From Myxococcota bacterium (GTDB taxonomy: Bacteria; Myxococcota; Polyangia; GCA-2747355; JAKLHH01): 10,002 nucleotides of DNA. Position numbers and translations under genes: made by a program. The DNA lies in NCBI GenBank assembly GCA_022710245.1, contig JAKLHH010000181.1, positions 1 to 10,002 of the forward strand, given 5' to 3'. This document shows, piece after piece, positions 1 to 5,661 of the stretch (within the stretch, counting starts at the first letter, position 1; each line of letters begins with the position of its first letter). The notes below the pieces were generated by a model, which saw only the letters and a program-made list of their open reading frames with translations, made no database searches and was not told where the DNA came from.

Positions 1-765
1 CGCGGCGCCCAGCACCGAGACGAAGAGGTCCACCGCGGCGACGCAGATCGGCGCGGACCGCGTCTCCTCGAGGGCGGCGTTGACGATGACCGGCGTCGGG
101 TCGGCGGCGGCGGCGAGCTCGGCCGTCAGCCAGGCGGGCTCGGCCAGCCCGCGCACGTCGCGCAGGAAGGCGTAGAGGTTCGGGATGCCGATGCCCGAGG
201 CCACGCGCTCGTAGCTGACATGGCCGAAGCGGCCGAGGAGGAAGCGGAGGAGCTCGAGCTCCTCGGCGCTGGTCGGCGCGAAGTCGCTGTGGCCACCCTC
301 GGAGCTGTGCGCGCGGTAGCCGTCGCCCTCGCGGGTGAGGAACGCCTCGCCGAGGCCGGTCCCCGGCGCGATCACCGCGAGCGCCCCGCCGGGCTGCGGC
401 GCGCCGACGTTGAGCGGGTGCAGCTCCGCGGGCTCGAGGAACGGCACCGCGCAGGCGATCGCCTCGAGGTCGTTGAGGAGCTTCACCGAGGCGAGCCCGA
501 GCGAGCGCGCCAGGCCCACCTCGTCCATCACCCAGGGGAGGTTGGTGATGCGCGCGCCGCCGGCGAGGACCGGGCCGGCGACGGCGAAGACCGCGCGCTC
601 GACCTTGAGGCTGACGCGGCCGAGGAACTCGCGGACCACCGACTCGAGGTCGGGGTGGTCCGCGCTGCGAAAGGTCGCCTCGGCGAGGGGCGCGCGCGGC
701 CCCTGCTCCGCCGAGTAGACCGCGAGGATCGTCTTGGTCCCACCGATGTCGCCGACGAGCAGCAT
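1..765 (-). CDS. glk: Glucokinase (3' end cut by window start)
   Basis: ATP-dependent glucokinase of the bacterial Glk family, which phosphorylates glucose to glucose-6-phosphate in the cytoplasm as the entry to glycolysis. The reading frame gives 255 uninterrupted codons from an ATG at 763-765 to the window edge; family members are usually about 320-340 residues, so roughly the last quarter is missing. Visible motifs are the N-terminal phosphate-binding GDIGGTKT (residues 5-12), LLNDLEAIA with the expected catalytic Asp99, APGTGLGEAFL (133-143), the glucose-contacting EGGHSDFAP (156-164), and ERVASGIGIPNLY (186-198). The start is decided by a strong GGAGGAGGA Shine-Dalgarno at 772-780. It lies 107 bp downstream of the glycoside-hydrolase gene on the same strand but has its own promoter candidate, so it need not belong to that operon. 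Assignment rests on several family-specific motifs in the right order. Confidence 0.95.
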   Translation of the reverse strand, partial: MLLVGDIGGTKTILAVYSAEQGPRAPLAEATFRSADHPDLESVVREFLGRVSLKVERAVFAVAGPVLAGGARITNLPWVMDEVGLARSLGLASVKLLNDLEAIACAVPFLEPAELHPLNVGAPQPGGALAVIAPGTGLGEAFLTREGDGYRAHSSEGGHSDFAPTSAEELELLRFLLGRFGHVSYERVASGIGIPNLYAFLRDVRGLAEPAWLTAELAAAADPTPVIVNAALEETRSAPICVAAVDLFVSVLGAA

Positions 766-795
766 CTCGAGTCCTCCTCCGGCTGGCTCGCTGGC

Positions 796-823
796 AGGAT
801 AGGTGAAACGGCGCCGTTGTCCA
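796..823 (-). promoter_or_regulatory. Probable glk promoter with palindromic spacer
   Basis: Read on the minus strand, TGGACA (818-823; five of six matches to the -35 consensus) is followed after 16 bp by TATCCT (796-801; four of six to -10). The predicted start near 789 gives a leader of about 25 nt containing the glk Shine-Dalgarno. The spacer contains a perfect 12-bp palindrome, AACGGCGCCGTT (807-818), which could be a repressor site. The boxes are seen directly; the function is inferred. Confidence 0.5.
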
Positions 824-872
824 GCCCGTGTACGCGAGCGCGTCCTGGGTGGGATCCTTGTGCCGCTCGCGG

Positions 873-3005
873 CTACGCGAGGCTCACCGAGGCGAGCGCG
901 TAGGCGGCGACCTGCACGCGGAAGGTGACCGTGCCGGGCGCGGTCGTGAAGGGCACCTCGCCCGGCGCCCCGGCTGGCTCCGGCGACTCGAGGAGGACCC
1001 AACCCGCCACGCGGCCCTCGGGCAGGCGCAGCGTCACCTGGAAGTCCTGCGGCGGCAGCGCGAGCGCGGTGCCGAAGGGGTAGGCGCTGGTCCTCTCTAC
1101 GGGCGTCTGCGCTCCTCGATAGTTCACGGCGTGGAGGAGCAGCTTCGAGCCGAGGCGCGTCAGCTCGAGGTGCACCAGCCGATCGGCGTCGGTCTGCAGC
1201 GGCGAGGCGCCTGCGTCGGCGACCAGCTTCGCGACCAGCGCGCGCGAGGTCTCCTTGCGGCTGACGAGGTAGCCCTGCCCGAGCTTCTCCTTGACGAAGC
1301 GCACCCTGCCCTTGCCGACGACCGACTCCTTCTCGACGGGCACCGCCGCCGCCTGCGAGACATCGAAGCCGAGCAGCGGCCCGAGCTGGCCGCCGGGCAC
1401 CACGGTGCCGTACTGATCGCTCGCCCCCGGCGCGGCGCCGGTGAAGAGGAGCGTGCCGCCGGCGCTGGCGAAGCGGAGCAGCAGCTCGGCCTGCGCCTGG
1501 CTCACGCACTGCAGCTCGGGGCAGAGGAGCACGCGCAGGCCGGCGAGGTCCTCGGCGCGCAGGCTCTGCGCCGGCAGGATGCGGAAGGGCACGTGGAGGT
1601 GCGAGAGCACCTGGCAGAGGCCCGTGTACTCGGAGAGGTAGGGCGCCTGGCCGACGACGTCCGTGGCCGCCTCGCACCACCAGGTCGGGTCCCCCGTGGT
1701 GCGCGAGACGTGGGTCGCGAACTGCCCCTCGCAGGCGTTCTGGTCGACGTAGTCGCGCGAGGCCGAGGACTGCAGCACGCCGACCTGCGCCTCGGAGGCG
1801 GCGTCGAAGAGCGCCTCGCGCCGCGCGCGGATCCAGTGGAACCAGCGCGAGCGGAAGTCCGCTCCGACGCTGGCGGCCATCCGCGGCGTCTGGGTCTCGT
1901 AGGGCGCGCAGCCGGCGGCCAGGCAGGAGCCCATCACCAGCGCCGCGTCTGCTGGCTCGTAGCCATAGCAGAAGGCCCAGGTCGGCCCGCGATCGCAGGC
2001 ACGGGCGAACTTGTACTGGCGGAGCTTGCAGAGCCAGTCGTCGGCCGAGGCCGGCTTCATGCCGAAGGTGTTGCTCACCGAGTCGACCTCCCAGACGCGG
2101 AAGAGCTGCGGCGGCTGCGCCGCGCCGAGGTAGGAGCCGTCGAGCGCCATCACGTTGGCCGAGCTGAAGTCGGCGCCGAAGGTCTCGATGGCGATCTGGA
2201 AGTCGGGGCGCACCGCCTGCGCGGCCTTGAGCAGGTCGAGGCAGAACTGGTTGAGCTGCTCGTGGCGCCAGGCGATCCAGCGGCGCCAGGTGGGGCTGGT
2301 CCAGTCGACGGCGGTCGGCGCGGTGAGCCCGGTCTCCGCCAGGAAGCGGGCGTTGCAGTAGGGGCTCGCGCAGCACCACTCGACGGCGGTGGTCATGTAG
2401 AGGGGCACGTCGATCCAGGCGGCGTCGACCCCGGTCTGCGCCAGCCGCCGCAGGCGATCGAAGAAGAAGTCGCGGTAGGGCGAGAGGTGGCACATCCAGG
2501 CGCTCTCCGCGTCGGGGTCGACCCAGTGCTCCTGGCTGCCGGTGAAGACGTTCGGCTTGCCGTCGATCGAGACCTGCACCCAGTCGGGGTGCTCGCGAGA
2601 GATGGTGGAGACCGCCGGGTCCGCCCCGTGCGGGGTGATCACCTCGAGCGCGGGGTAGTACCAGATCACGCGGAGGTTGCGCTGGTGCGCCGCCTCGGTG
2701 ACGCGGCGGATCTGCTCCAGCGCCTGCGCCAGCGGCACCTCGCCCAGGTAGTCGGAGAGGCTCGAGTCGCCCTCGAGGACGCTGGCGCCCGCCTCGACCA
2801 GGCGGTCGAGCGTCTCCTCGAGCTGGGCGTCGCTGTAGCCCGCGAAGAAGCCCTCCCCCGCGACCCGCGCGTGGCGGGACCAGTCCGGTCCCGGGTACTC
2901 GGCGCGGAGCACGCTGCACCCCGCGGGGCCGAGCGCCGCGAGCGCCAGCCCACCGAGGCCACTGAGCTGCAGGAACTGCCGGCGGTCGACACGCAACCCT
3001 CTCAT
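873..3005 (-). CDS. Tat-exported glycoside-hydrolase-superfamily lipoprotein (GHL6/GH42-like)
   Basis: 710 residues. The N-terminus is a twin-arginine signal (DRRQFLQLSG, residues 7-16), a hydrophobic stretch, and GPAGC with Cys30 as a possible lipidation site, so the protein should be exported folded and perhaps membrane-anchored. Residues ~45-395 look like a TIM barrel: repeated strand-like blocks (LRVIWYYPAL 111-120, VDAAWIDVPL 193-202, FQIAIETFGAD 269-279) and a Cys cluster CCASPYCNARF (211-221), as in 'hypothetical glycosyl hydrolase' and GH42 relatives. Asp199, Glu274 and Glu306 are acidic residues at strand ends and are candidate catalytic residues; this is inference. Residues ~405-550 resemble the glutamine-amidotransferase-like trimerization domain of GH42 enzymes (LRVLLCPELQCVSQAQAELLLRFASAGGTLLFTG region, 490-523). 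Residues ~600-710 look like a beta-sandwich (LLLHAVNYRG 622-631). The ATG overlaps the upstream stop (ATGA), with a purine-rich GGAGAGGGGGGAAG just before it, so translation is probably coupled. Substrate unknown; a polysaccharide or glycan is likely. It could also be a non-catalytic relative. Confidence 0.7.
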   Translation of the reverse strand: MRGLRVDRRQFLQLSGLGGLALAALGPAGCSVLRAEYPGPDWSRHARVAGEGFFAGYSDAQLEETLDRLVEAGASVLEGDSSLSDYLGEVPLAQALEQIRRVTEAAHQRNLRVIWYYPALEVITPHGADPAVSTISREHPDWVQVSIDGKPNVFTGSQEHWVDPDAESAWMCHLSPYRDFFFDRLRRLAQTGVDAAWIDVPLYMTTAVEWCCASPYCNARFLAETGLTAPTAVDWTSPTWRRWIAWRHEQLNQFCLDLLKAAQAVRPDFQIAIETFGADFSSANVMALDGSYLGAAQPPQLFRVWEVDSVSNTFGMKPASADDWLCKLRQYKFARACDRGPTWAFCYGYEPADAALVMGSCLAAGCAPYETQTPRMAASVGADFRSRWFHWIRARREALFDAASEAQVGVLQSSASRDYVDQNACEGQFATHVSRTTGDPTWWCEAATDVVGQAPYLSEYTGLCQVLSHLHVPFRILPAQSLRAEDLAGLRVLLCPELQCVSQAQAELLLRFASAGGTLLFTGAAPGASDQYGTVVPGGQLGPLLGFDVSQAAAVPVEKESVVGKGRVRFVKEKLGQGYLVSRKETSRALVAKLVADAGASPLQTDADRLVHLELTRLGSKLLLHAVNYRGAQTPVERTSAYPFGTALALPPQDFQVTLRLPEGRVAGWVLLESPEPAGAPGEVPFTTAPGTVTFRVQVAAYALASVSLA

Positions 3006-4105
3006 CGCTCTTCCCCCCTCTCCATGGTGTGCGGCCTGGCATGCGGCGTCGACGCCGCCTCGCTCCTGCGCGCGCTCGGCTCCTCCCGCGCCGCAGGCTC
3101 TGCGCTCCGCCCGAGCACCAGCGTGCCCCACTCGACGATCACCTCGAAGAGCCGCACGGTCGTCGGGTTGTAGCGAACGAAGTCGAGCTCCTCGACGGCG
3201 AGCACCGCGCGGACCGGGCCGCCCGCGCCCGCGCAGAGGGGGGCGCCGAGGTAGAGGTCGCGCGGGAGACCGCGCGCGGCCAGGTCGTGGAGCGTCACCG
3301 TCCGCCGCTCGTCGAGGAGCGCAGCCTCGAGCTCGAGCGGCAACGCGCGCCGGGCGCCGCGCCGGACGCGCTCGCCGTTCACGCTGTGGAGCACCAGCCC
3401 GCGCCCGGCCACCACGTAGACGGCGCAGCGGCGCGTCCGCAGCACCTCGGCGCCGAGCTCCGAGAGGGTGGCGAGGGCCCGGTCCGGACCGGGCTCGTCC
3501 AGGCGCCGCGCGTACTCGCAGAGCGCGGGCAGGCTCACGCGGGCGCTCACCACCCGCGCGGCGAGCTCGTGGTTCATCGCGCGCAGCTCTGCTCCCTCGC
3601 GCAGCAGCACGCCGCGGCTCTCCTCGAGCTCGACGAGCTGCTGGCGCAGGCGCGCGCTCCGCACCCGCTGGCGATCGACGAGCAGGCCGAGGGTGTTGCC
3701 GACCAGGATGAAGAGCACCGCCGAGTGCGCGTAGCGCCAGCCCGCGAGGTCCTGCCAGGCGGGCAGCTGCTGCTCGATCGCGACCCCGAGCAGGGTCAGC
3801 TGGACGCCGCTCGCGAGGAGCGCGGTGAGCAGCGCGGCGCGGAACCCGTAGCGCGCGGCCAGCAGCAGCACGGGCGCCCAGAACGGGTTCGGCTCCAGCC
3901 CGTCGAAGCCCGGCCGCCCCGGCAGCCAGACGAGGTTCACCACGGCGAGCGCTCCGACGAGGACCACCGCCTCGAAGAGGTAGCGCGGCAGCGGCAGCGG
4001 ACGGTTCCACCAGCGAGCGACGCGCGGGCGTCGCGCGGCGGCGACCGCCGCGACGGCCCGCTCGAGCGCGGACAGACTGGACAGACGAGCGACGTGCTCT
4101 GTCAC
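3002..4105 (-). CDS. PelD-like membrane GAF protein lacking the GGDEF domain
   Basis: 367 residues, starting at GTG (4103-4105) behind a strong AGGAGGGGAGAA. The N-terminus has about four membrane segments (~43-62, 74-88, 89-109, 126-143), then a charged coiled coil (~145-187), then a GAF-like domain (~190-333) with the strand blocks CAVYVVAGRGLVLHS (227-241), YLGAPLCAG and VRAVLAVEELDFVRYN (298-313), ending in a helix LFEVIVEWGTLVLG (319-332). The last 35 residues are low-complexity and polar. Membrane bundle, linker helix and GAF in this order, and the wording around NPFWAPVLLLAARYGF (73-88) and AVLAVEELDF, recall PelD, the inner-membrane c-di-GMP receptor for Pel exopolysaccharide. PelD continues into a degenerate GGDEF domain carrying the c-di-GMP site; here the gene stops before it. 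It is the first gene of an operon with the exported hydrolase (4-bp ATGA overlap). The PelD resemblance is from memory of the family; a generic membrane GAF sensor is the alternative. Confidence 0.6.
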   Translation of the reverse strand: MTEHVARLSSLSALERAVAAVAAARRPRVARWWNRPLPLPRYLFEAVVLVGALAVVNLVWLPGRPGFDGLEPNPFWAPVLLLAARYGFRAALLTALLASGVQLTLLGVAIEQQLPAWQDLAGWRYAHSAVLFILVGNTLGLLVDRQRVRSARLRQQLVELEESRGVLLREGAELRAMNHELAARVVSARVSLPALCEYARRLDEPGPDRALATLSELGAEVLRTRRCAVYVVAGRGLVLHSVNGERVRRGARRALPLELEAALLDERRTVTLHDLAARGLPRDLYLGAPLCAGAGGPVRAVLAVEELDFVRYNPTTVRLFEVIVEWGTLVLGRSAEPAAREEPSARRSEAASTPHARPHTMERGEER

Positions 4106-4230
4106 TTCTCCCCTCCTGCAAGACAGGCTCGACGACGGTTTCTGCTGCTGTGCTGCGGTGCGGCCCTGGTGCGCGACGGGCCCTGGCCCTTCAGGCCACG
4201 CCCTTCGCGCTGCGGGTCACGCCGCTTTCA

Positions 4231-4287
4231 CCGAGCAAGCGAGGGACCAGCCTCGGGGAGAGAGTCGAGTTCCTCCACATTGCTCGG
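4231..4287. repeat. 8-bp inverted repeat across sigma-54 candidate
   Basis: CCGAGCAA at 4231-4238 and its exact reverse complement TTGCTCGG at 4280-4287 are separated by 41 bp. One arm covers the -12 box of the candidate promoter, so a protein bound here could affect its use. It may also be chance in GC-rich DNA. Confidence 0.35.
4234..4249 (-). promoter_or_regulatory. Candidate sigma-54 (-24/-12) promoter for the PelD-like operon
   Basis: On the minus strand TGGTCC, five bases, then TTGCT fits the TGGCAC-N5-TTGCW pattern: the GG and GC are invariant and correctly spaced, with two mismatches in the -24 box. The predicted start near 4223 would give a leader of about 118 nt before the GTG. The -12 half overlaps one arm of an 8-bp inverted repeat. 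No enhancer-binding-protein site was recognised upstream. A chance match is possible. Confidence 0.35.
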
Positions 4288-4404
4288 GAAGTGTGCCCGG
4301 CCGGCGGCCGCGCGGGGCGCGCCGGGGGGCGTCATTTTTCCCTCGGCAGGGTGGGATCTCGTTGAGGAAGTGATCCGTGGGAGAAAGCGCGGCTGACTGG
4401 CGTC

Positions 4405-4426
4405 CCCATCCAGTTGCCCTGATGGG
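4405..4426. repeat. Inverted repeat in non-coding region
   Basis: CCCATC (4405-4410) and GATGGG (4421-4426) form perfect 6-bp arms around a 10-nt centre. It lies about 210 bp before the lipoprotein start and could be a regulator site. No T-run follows, so it does not look like a terminator. Confidence 0.25.
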
Positions 4427-4480
4427 TCGGGGCGGCTGAGGGATGGTCCGTCCAGCGAGCGTCCGCTCTGGGTCACGACC

Positions 4481-4498
4481 TGGCGCACACCTGCGCCA
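4481..4498. repeat. 7-bp hairpin/inverted repeat upstream of lipoprotein gene
   Basis: TGGCGCA (4481-4487) and TGCGCCA (4492-4498) are perfect arms with a CACC loop. The site is about 140 bp upstream of the plus-strand lipoprotein gene. It could be an operator or an RNA hairpin; there is no T-tract for a terminator. Confidence 0.35.
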
Positions 4499-4635
4499 CC
4501 CTGTCTCGCAGCCCTGACACGCACGTCGGAGCCGTCGGCGACGCCGGCCGCGCACCGGCTCGAAATCACGCGCCGTCTCCTCTCGGCATGCGGCGTGCTC
4601 CGGCGTGGGCACGACCTGCCGAGGAGGCGCTCATC

Positions 4636-5043
4636 GTGTCAGCCTACCGTCCGTCGAGAGCACTGCTGCTCGTCCTGGCCCTCTCCGCCATCCCCGCTTG
4701 CGACGGACGCGCCGTCCCCGTCGACGACACGGAGGCGACCCTGACCGGCACCCTCTGCTCGAGCCAGATGATGCAGGCGGTCCCCTGGGTGGCCGAGGGC
4801 GGCGTCCAGCGCTGCTGGCTCGACGCCTTCCTGGCGACGGACTCCTGCTGCAGCTTCACCGCCGACGCGGTCCGGCTCTGCAGCAGCGAGCTGCCGTCCC
4901 CCGTGCCCTTGGGGCAGCCCGTCGCGCTGGGCGGCGCCTTCGAGGAAGCCGAGATCTGCATGATGAGCGGACCGAAGGGCGAAGGCGCCAAGAGCTGCAC
5001 GACGACGCAGCGCTTCGTCCCCGCCTCCGTCCGGCCGCAGTGA
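4636..5043 (+). CDS. Small cysteine-rich putative lipoprotein
   Basis: 135 residues from a GTG at 4636, chosen because GAGGAGG at 4621-4627 sits 8 nt before it; a longer frame with ATG at 4588 has no comparable site and would put 16 residues before the signal peptide. The N-terminus has Arg5 and Arg8, a hydrophobic core ALLLVLALSAI (9-19), and PAC with Cys22 as lipidation candidate; proline at -2 makes the lipobox imperfect. The mature part has seven further cysteines (41, 60, 71, 72, 82, 108, 121), an arrangement that suggests disulfides in the cell envelope. I recognise no domain family. Its stop is 9 bp from the end of the convergent PNPOx-fold gene. Export is well supported; function is unknown. 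Confidence 0.65.
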   Translation: MSAYRPSRALLLVLALSAIPACDGRAVPVDDTEATLTGTLCSSQMMQAVPWVAEGGVQRCWLDAFLATDSCCSFTADAVRLCSSELPSPVPLGQPVALGGAFEEAEICMMSGPKGEGAKSCTTTQRFVPASVRPQ

Positions 5044-5052
5044 AGCCGACCG

Positions 5053-5556
5053 CTACCTCGGCGTGAGCTTCCCGTGCTCGCCGAGGTCGGGCTGGGTGCC
5101 GGTGAGGATCGCCCTCGCGAACTTGATTAGCTGCACCATGCGGCTGCTCGCCCCATCCCAGTACTCCGCGGTCTCGACGCGGACGCGGAGCAGCGTCAGC
5201 GCCGGGTCCTGCGGGCCGCGCGGGAAGTACGCGCGCGCCGCCGGCCGCCAGAGCTGCTCCGCCTTGCGCCGGTCGTCCACCACCTCCGCCGTCCCGGAGA
5301 TCGACAGGTACGACTCCTTCTCCGGCGAGGCGTAGGCCACGCAGACCTGGTGCTCCTGCCTCACCTCGTCGGTCTTCCCGGAGTGGCGCTCGGTGAAGAA
5401 CCAGAGGCAGCCGTCGTCGAGCCGATCCTGCAGCACCGCCATCGGCCGCGAGCGCAGCGTCCCGTCGGGCGCCTCCGTCGTCAGCATCACCACGCGCGCC
5501 TCGCGGATCAGCGCCTCGACGTGCCCCTGCTCCTTCCACTCGTCTCTCTGCTCCAT
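5053..5556 (-). CDS. Pyridoxamine 5'-phosphate oxidase-fold protein (general stress protein 26-like)
   Basis: 167 residues forming a split-barrel flavin-binding fold of the PNPOx-like class. Visible features are an N-terminal helix followed by RVVMLTTEAPDGTLRSRPMAV (21-41), where the RSRPM segment is the usual flavin-phosphate contact, then CLWFFTERHSGKTDEV (50-65), VCVAYASPEKESYLSISGTAEVVDD (71-95) and a C-terminal AEYWDG (130-135). Relatives bind FMN, FAD or F420; several are stress-induced proteins with unknown substrates. This is not a biosynthetic PdxH, being shorter and with a different C-terminus. The ATG (5554-5556) follows GGGAGG. The gene converges on the small lipoprotein gene with a 9-bp gap and no visible terminator, so the two transcripts may overlap at their ends. 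Confidence 0.85.
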   Translation of the reverse strand: MEQRDEWKEQGHVEALIREARVVMLTTEAPDGTLRSRPMAVLQDRLDDGCLWFFTERHSGKTDEVRQEHQVCVAYASPEKESYLSISGTAEVVDDRRKAEQLWRPAARAYFPRGPQDPALTLLRVRVETAEYWDGASSRMVQLIKFARAILTGTQPDLGEHGKLTPR

Positions 5557-5598
5557 CTCGCCTCCCTTCGCCCGGACCGCCTCCGGCCCGATCCGTTC

Positions 5599-5626
5599 AG
5601 GCTAGCAGGTGCGTGCCGGCCGTCGA
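5599..5626 (-). promoter_or_regulatory. Weak promoter candidate for the PNPOx-fold gene
   Basis: On the minus strand TGC-TAGCCT forms an extended -10 (-10 box 5599-5604), with TCGACG (5621-5626) 16 bp upstream as a four-of-six -35 match. It lies about 43 bp before the ATG. Only modest consensus support. Confidence 0.3.
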
Positions 5627-5649
5627 GGGCGCGCTGCACCCGCTTCGGG

Positions 5650-5655
5650 TATGAT
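5650..5655 (+). promoter_or_regulatory. -10 box of the propeller lipoprotein gene, possibly leaderless
   Basis: TATGAT matches the -10 consensus in five of six bases and ends six bases before the ATG at 5662, so transcription would begin at or next to the start codon. No Shine-Dalgarno precedes this ATG, which fits a leaderless mRNA. No good -35 box is seen. The imperfect support is the lack of a -35 and the short motif. Confidence 0.45.
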
Positions 5656-5661
5656 GTGATC

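Larger units (their letters stand above)
4106..4635. other. Non-coding divergent intergenic region
   Basis: About 530 bp between the starts of two divergent genes. No open frame here has both a ribosome-binding site and protein-like composition. It holds a sigma-54-like element for the minus-strand operon (4234-4249), an 8-bp inverted repeat CCGAGCAA / TTGCTCGG (4231-4238 and 4280-4287), CCCATC / GATGGG (4405-4410 and 4421-4426), and TGGCGCA / TGCGCCA (4481-4487 and 4492-4498). A very GC-rich stretch lies around 4300-4331. I found no convincing -35/-10 pair for the plus-strand lipoprotein gene. A small RNA cannot be excluded, but nothing shows one. Confidence 0.6.

Noticed and set aside
862..873. 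GCCGC/GCGGC hairpin at the end of the hydrolase gene as a terminator
   Set aside because: Five-base stem with a 2-nt loop overlapping the stop codon and no T-run.
220..903. Open frame of 227 codons on the plus strand
   Set aside because: Antisense to glucokinase, whose motifs on the minus strand are unambiguous.
828..3173. Open frame of 781 codons on the plus strand
   Set aside because: Antisense shadow of the glycoside hydrolase gene: Arg/Glu/Ala/Val-rich translation without domains or a ribosome-binding site, as expected in high-GC DNA.
873..4121. A single 1082-codon minus-strand frame spanning both operon genes
   Set aside because: Only the part from 3005 down is protein-like. The part above 3005 is an out-of-frame reading of the PelD-like gene, which has its own start, ribosome-binding site and stop with an ATGA overlap.
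4401..4416. TGGCGT...TTGC as a plus-strand sigma-54 promoter
   Set aside because: The spacing between the GG and GC elements is about five bases too long.
4217..4612. Open frames on both strands in the intergenic region as small genes
   Set aside because: No ribosome-binding sites, Arg-rich low-information translations, and several frames overlapping each other; better read as non-coding.
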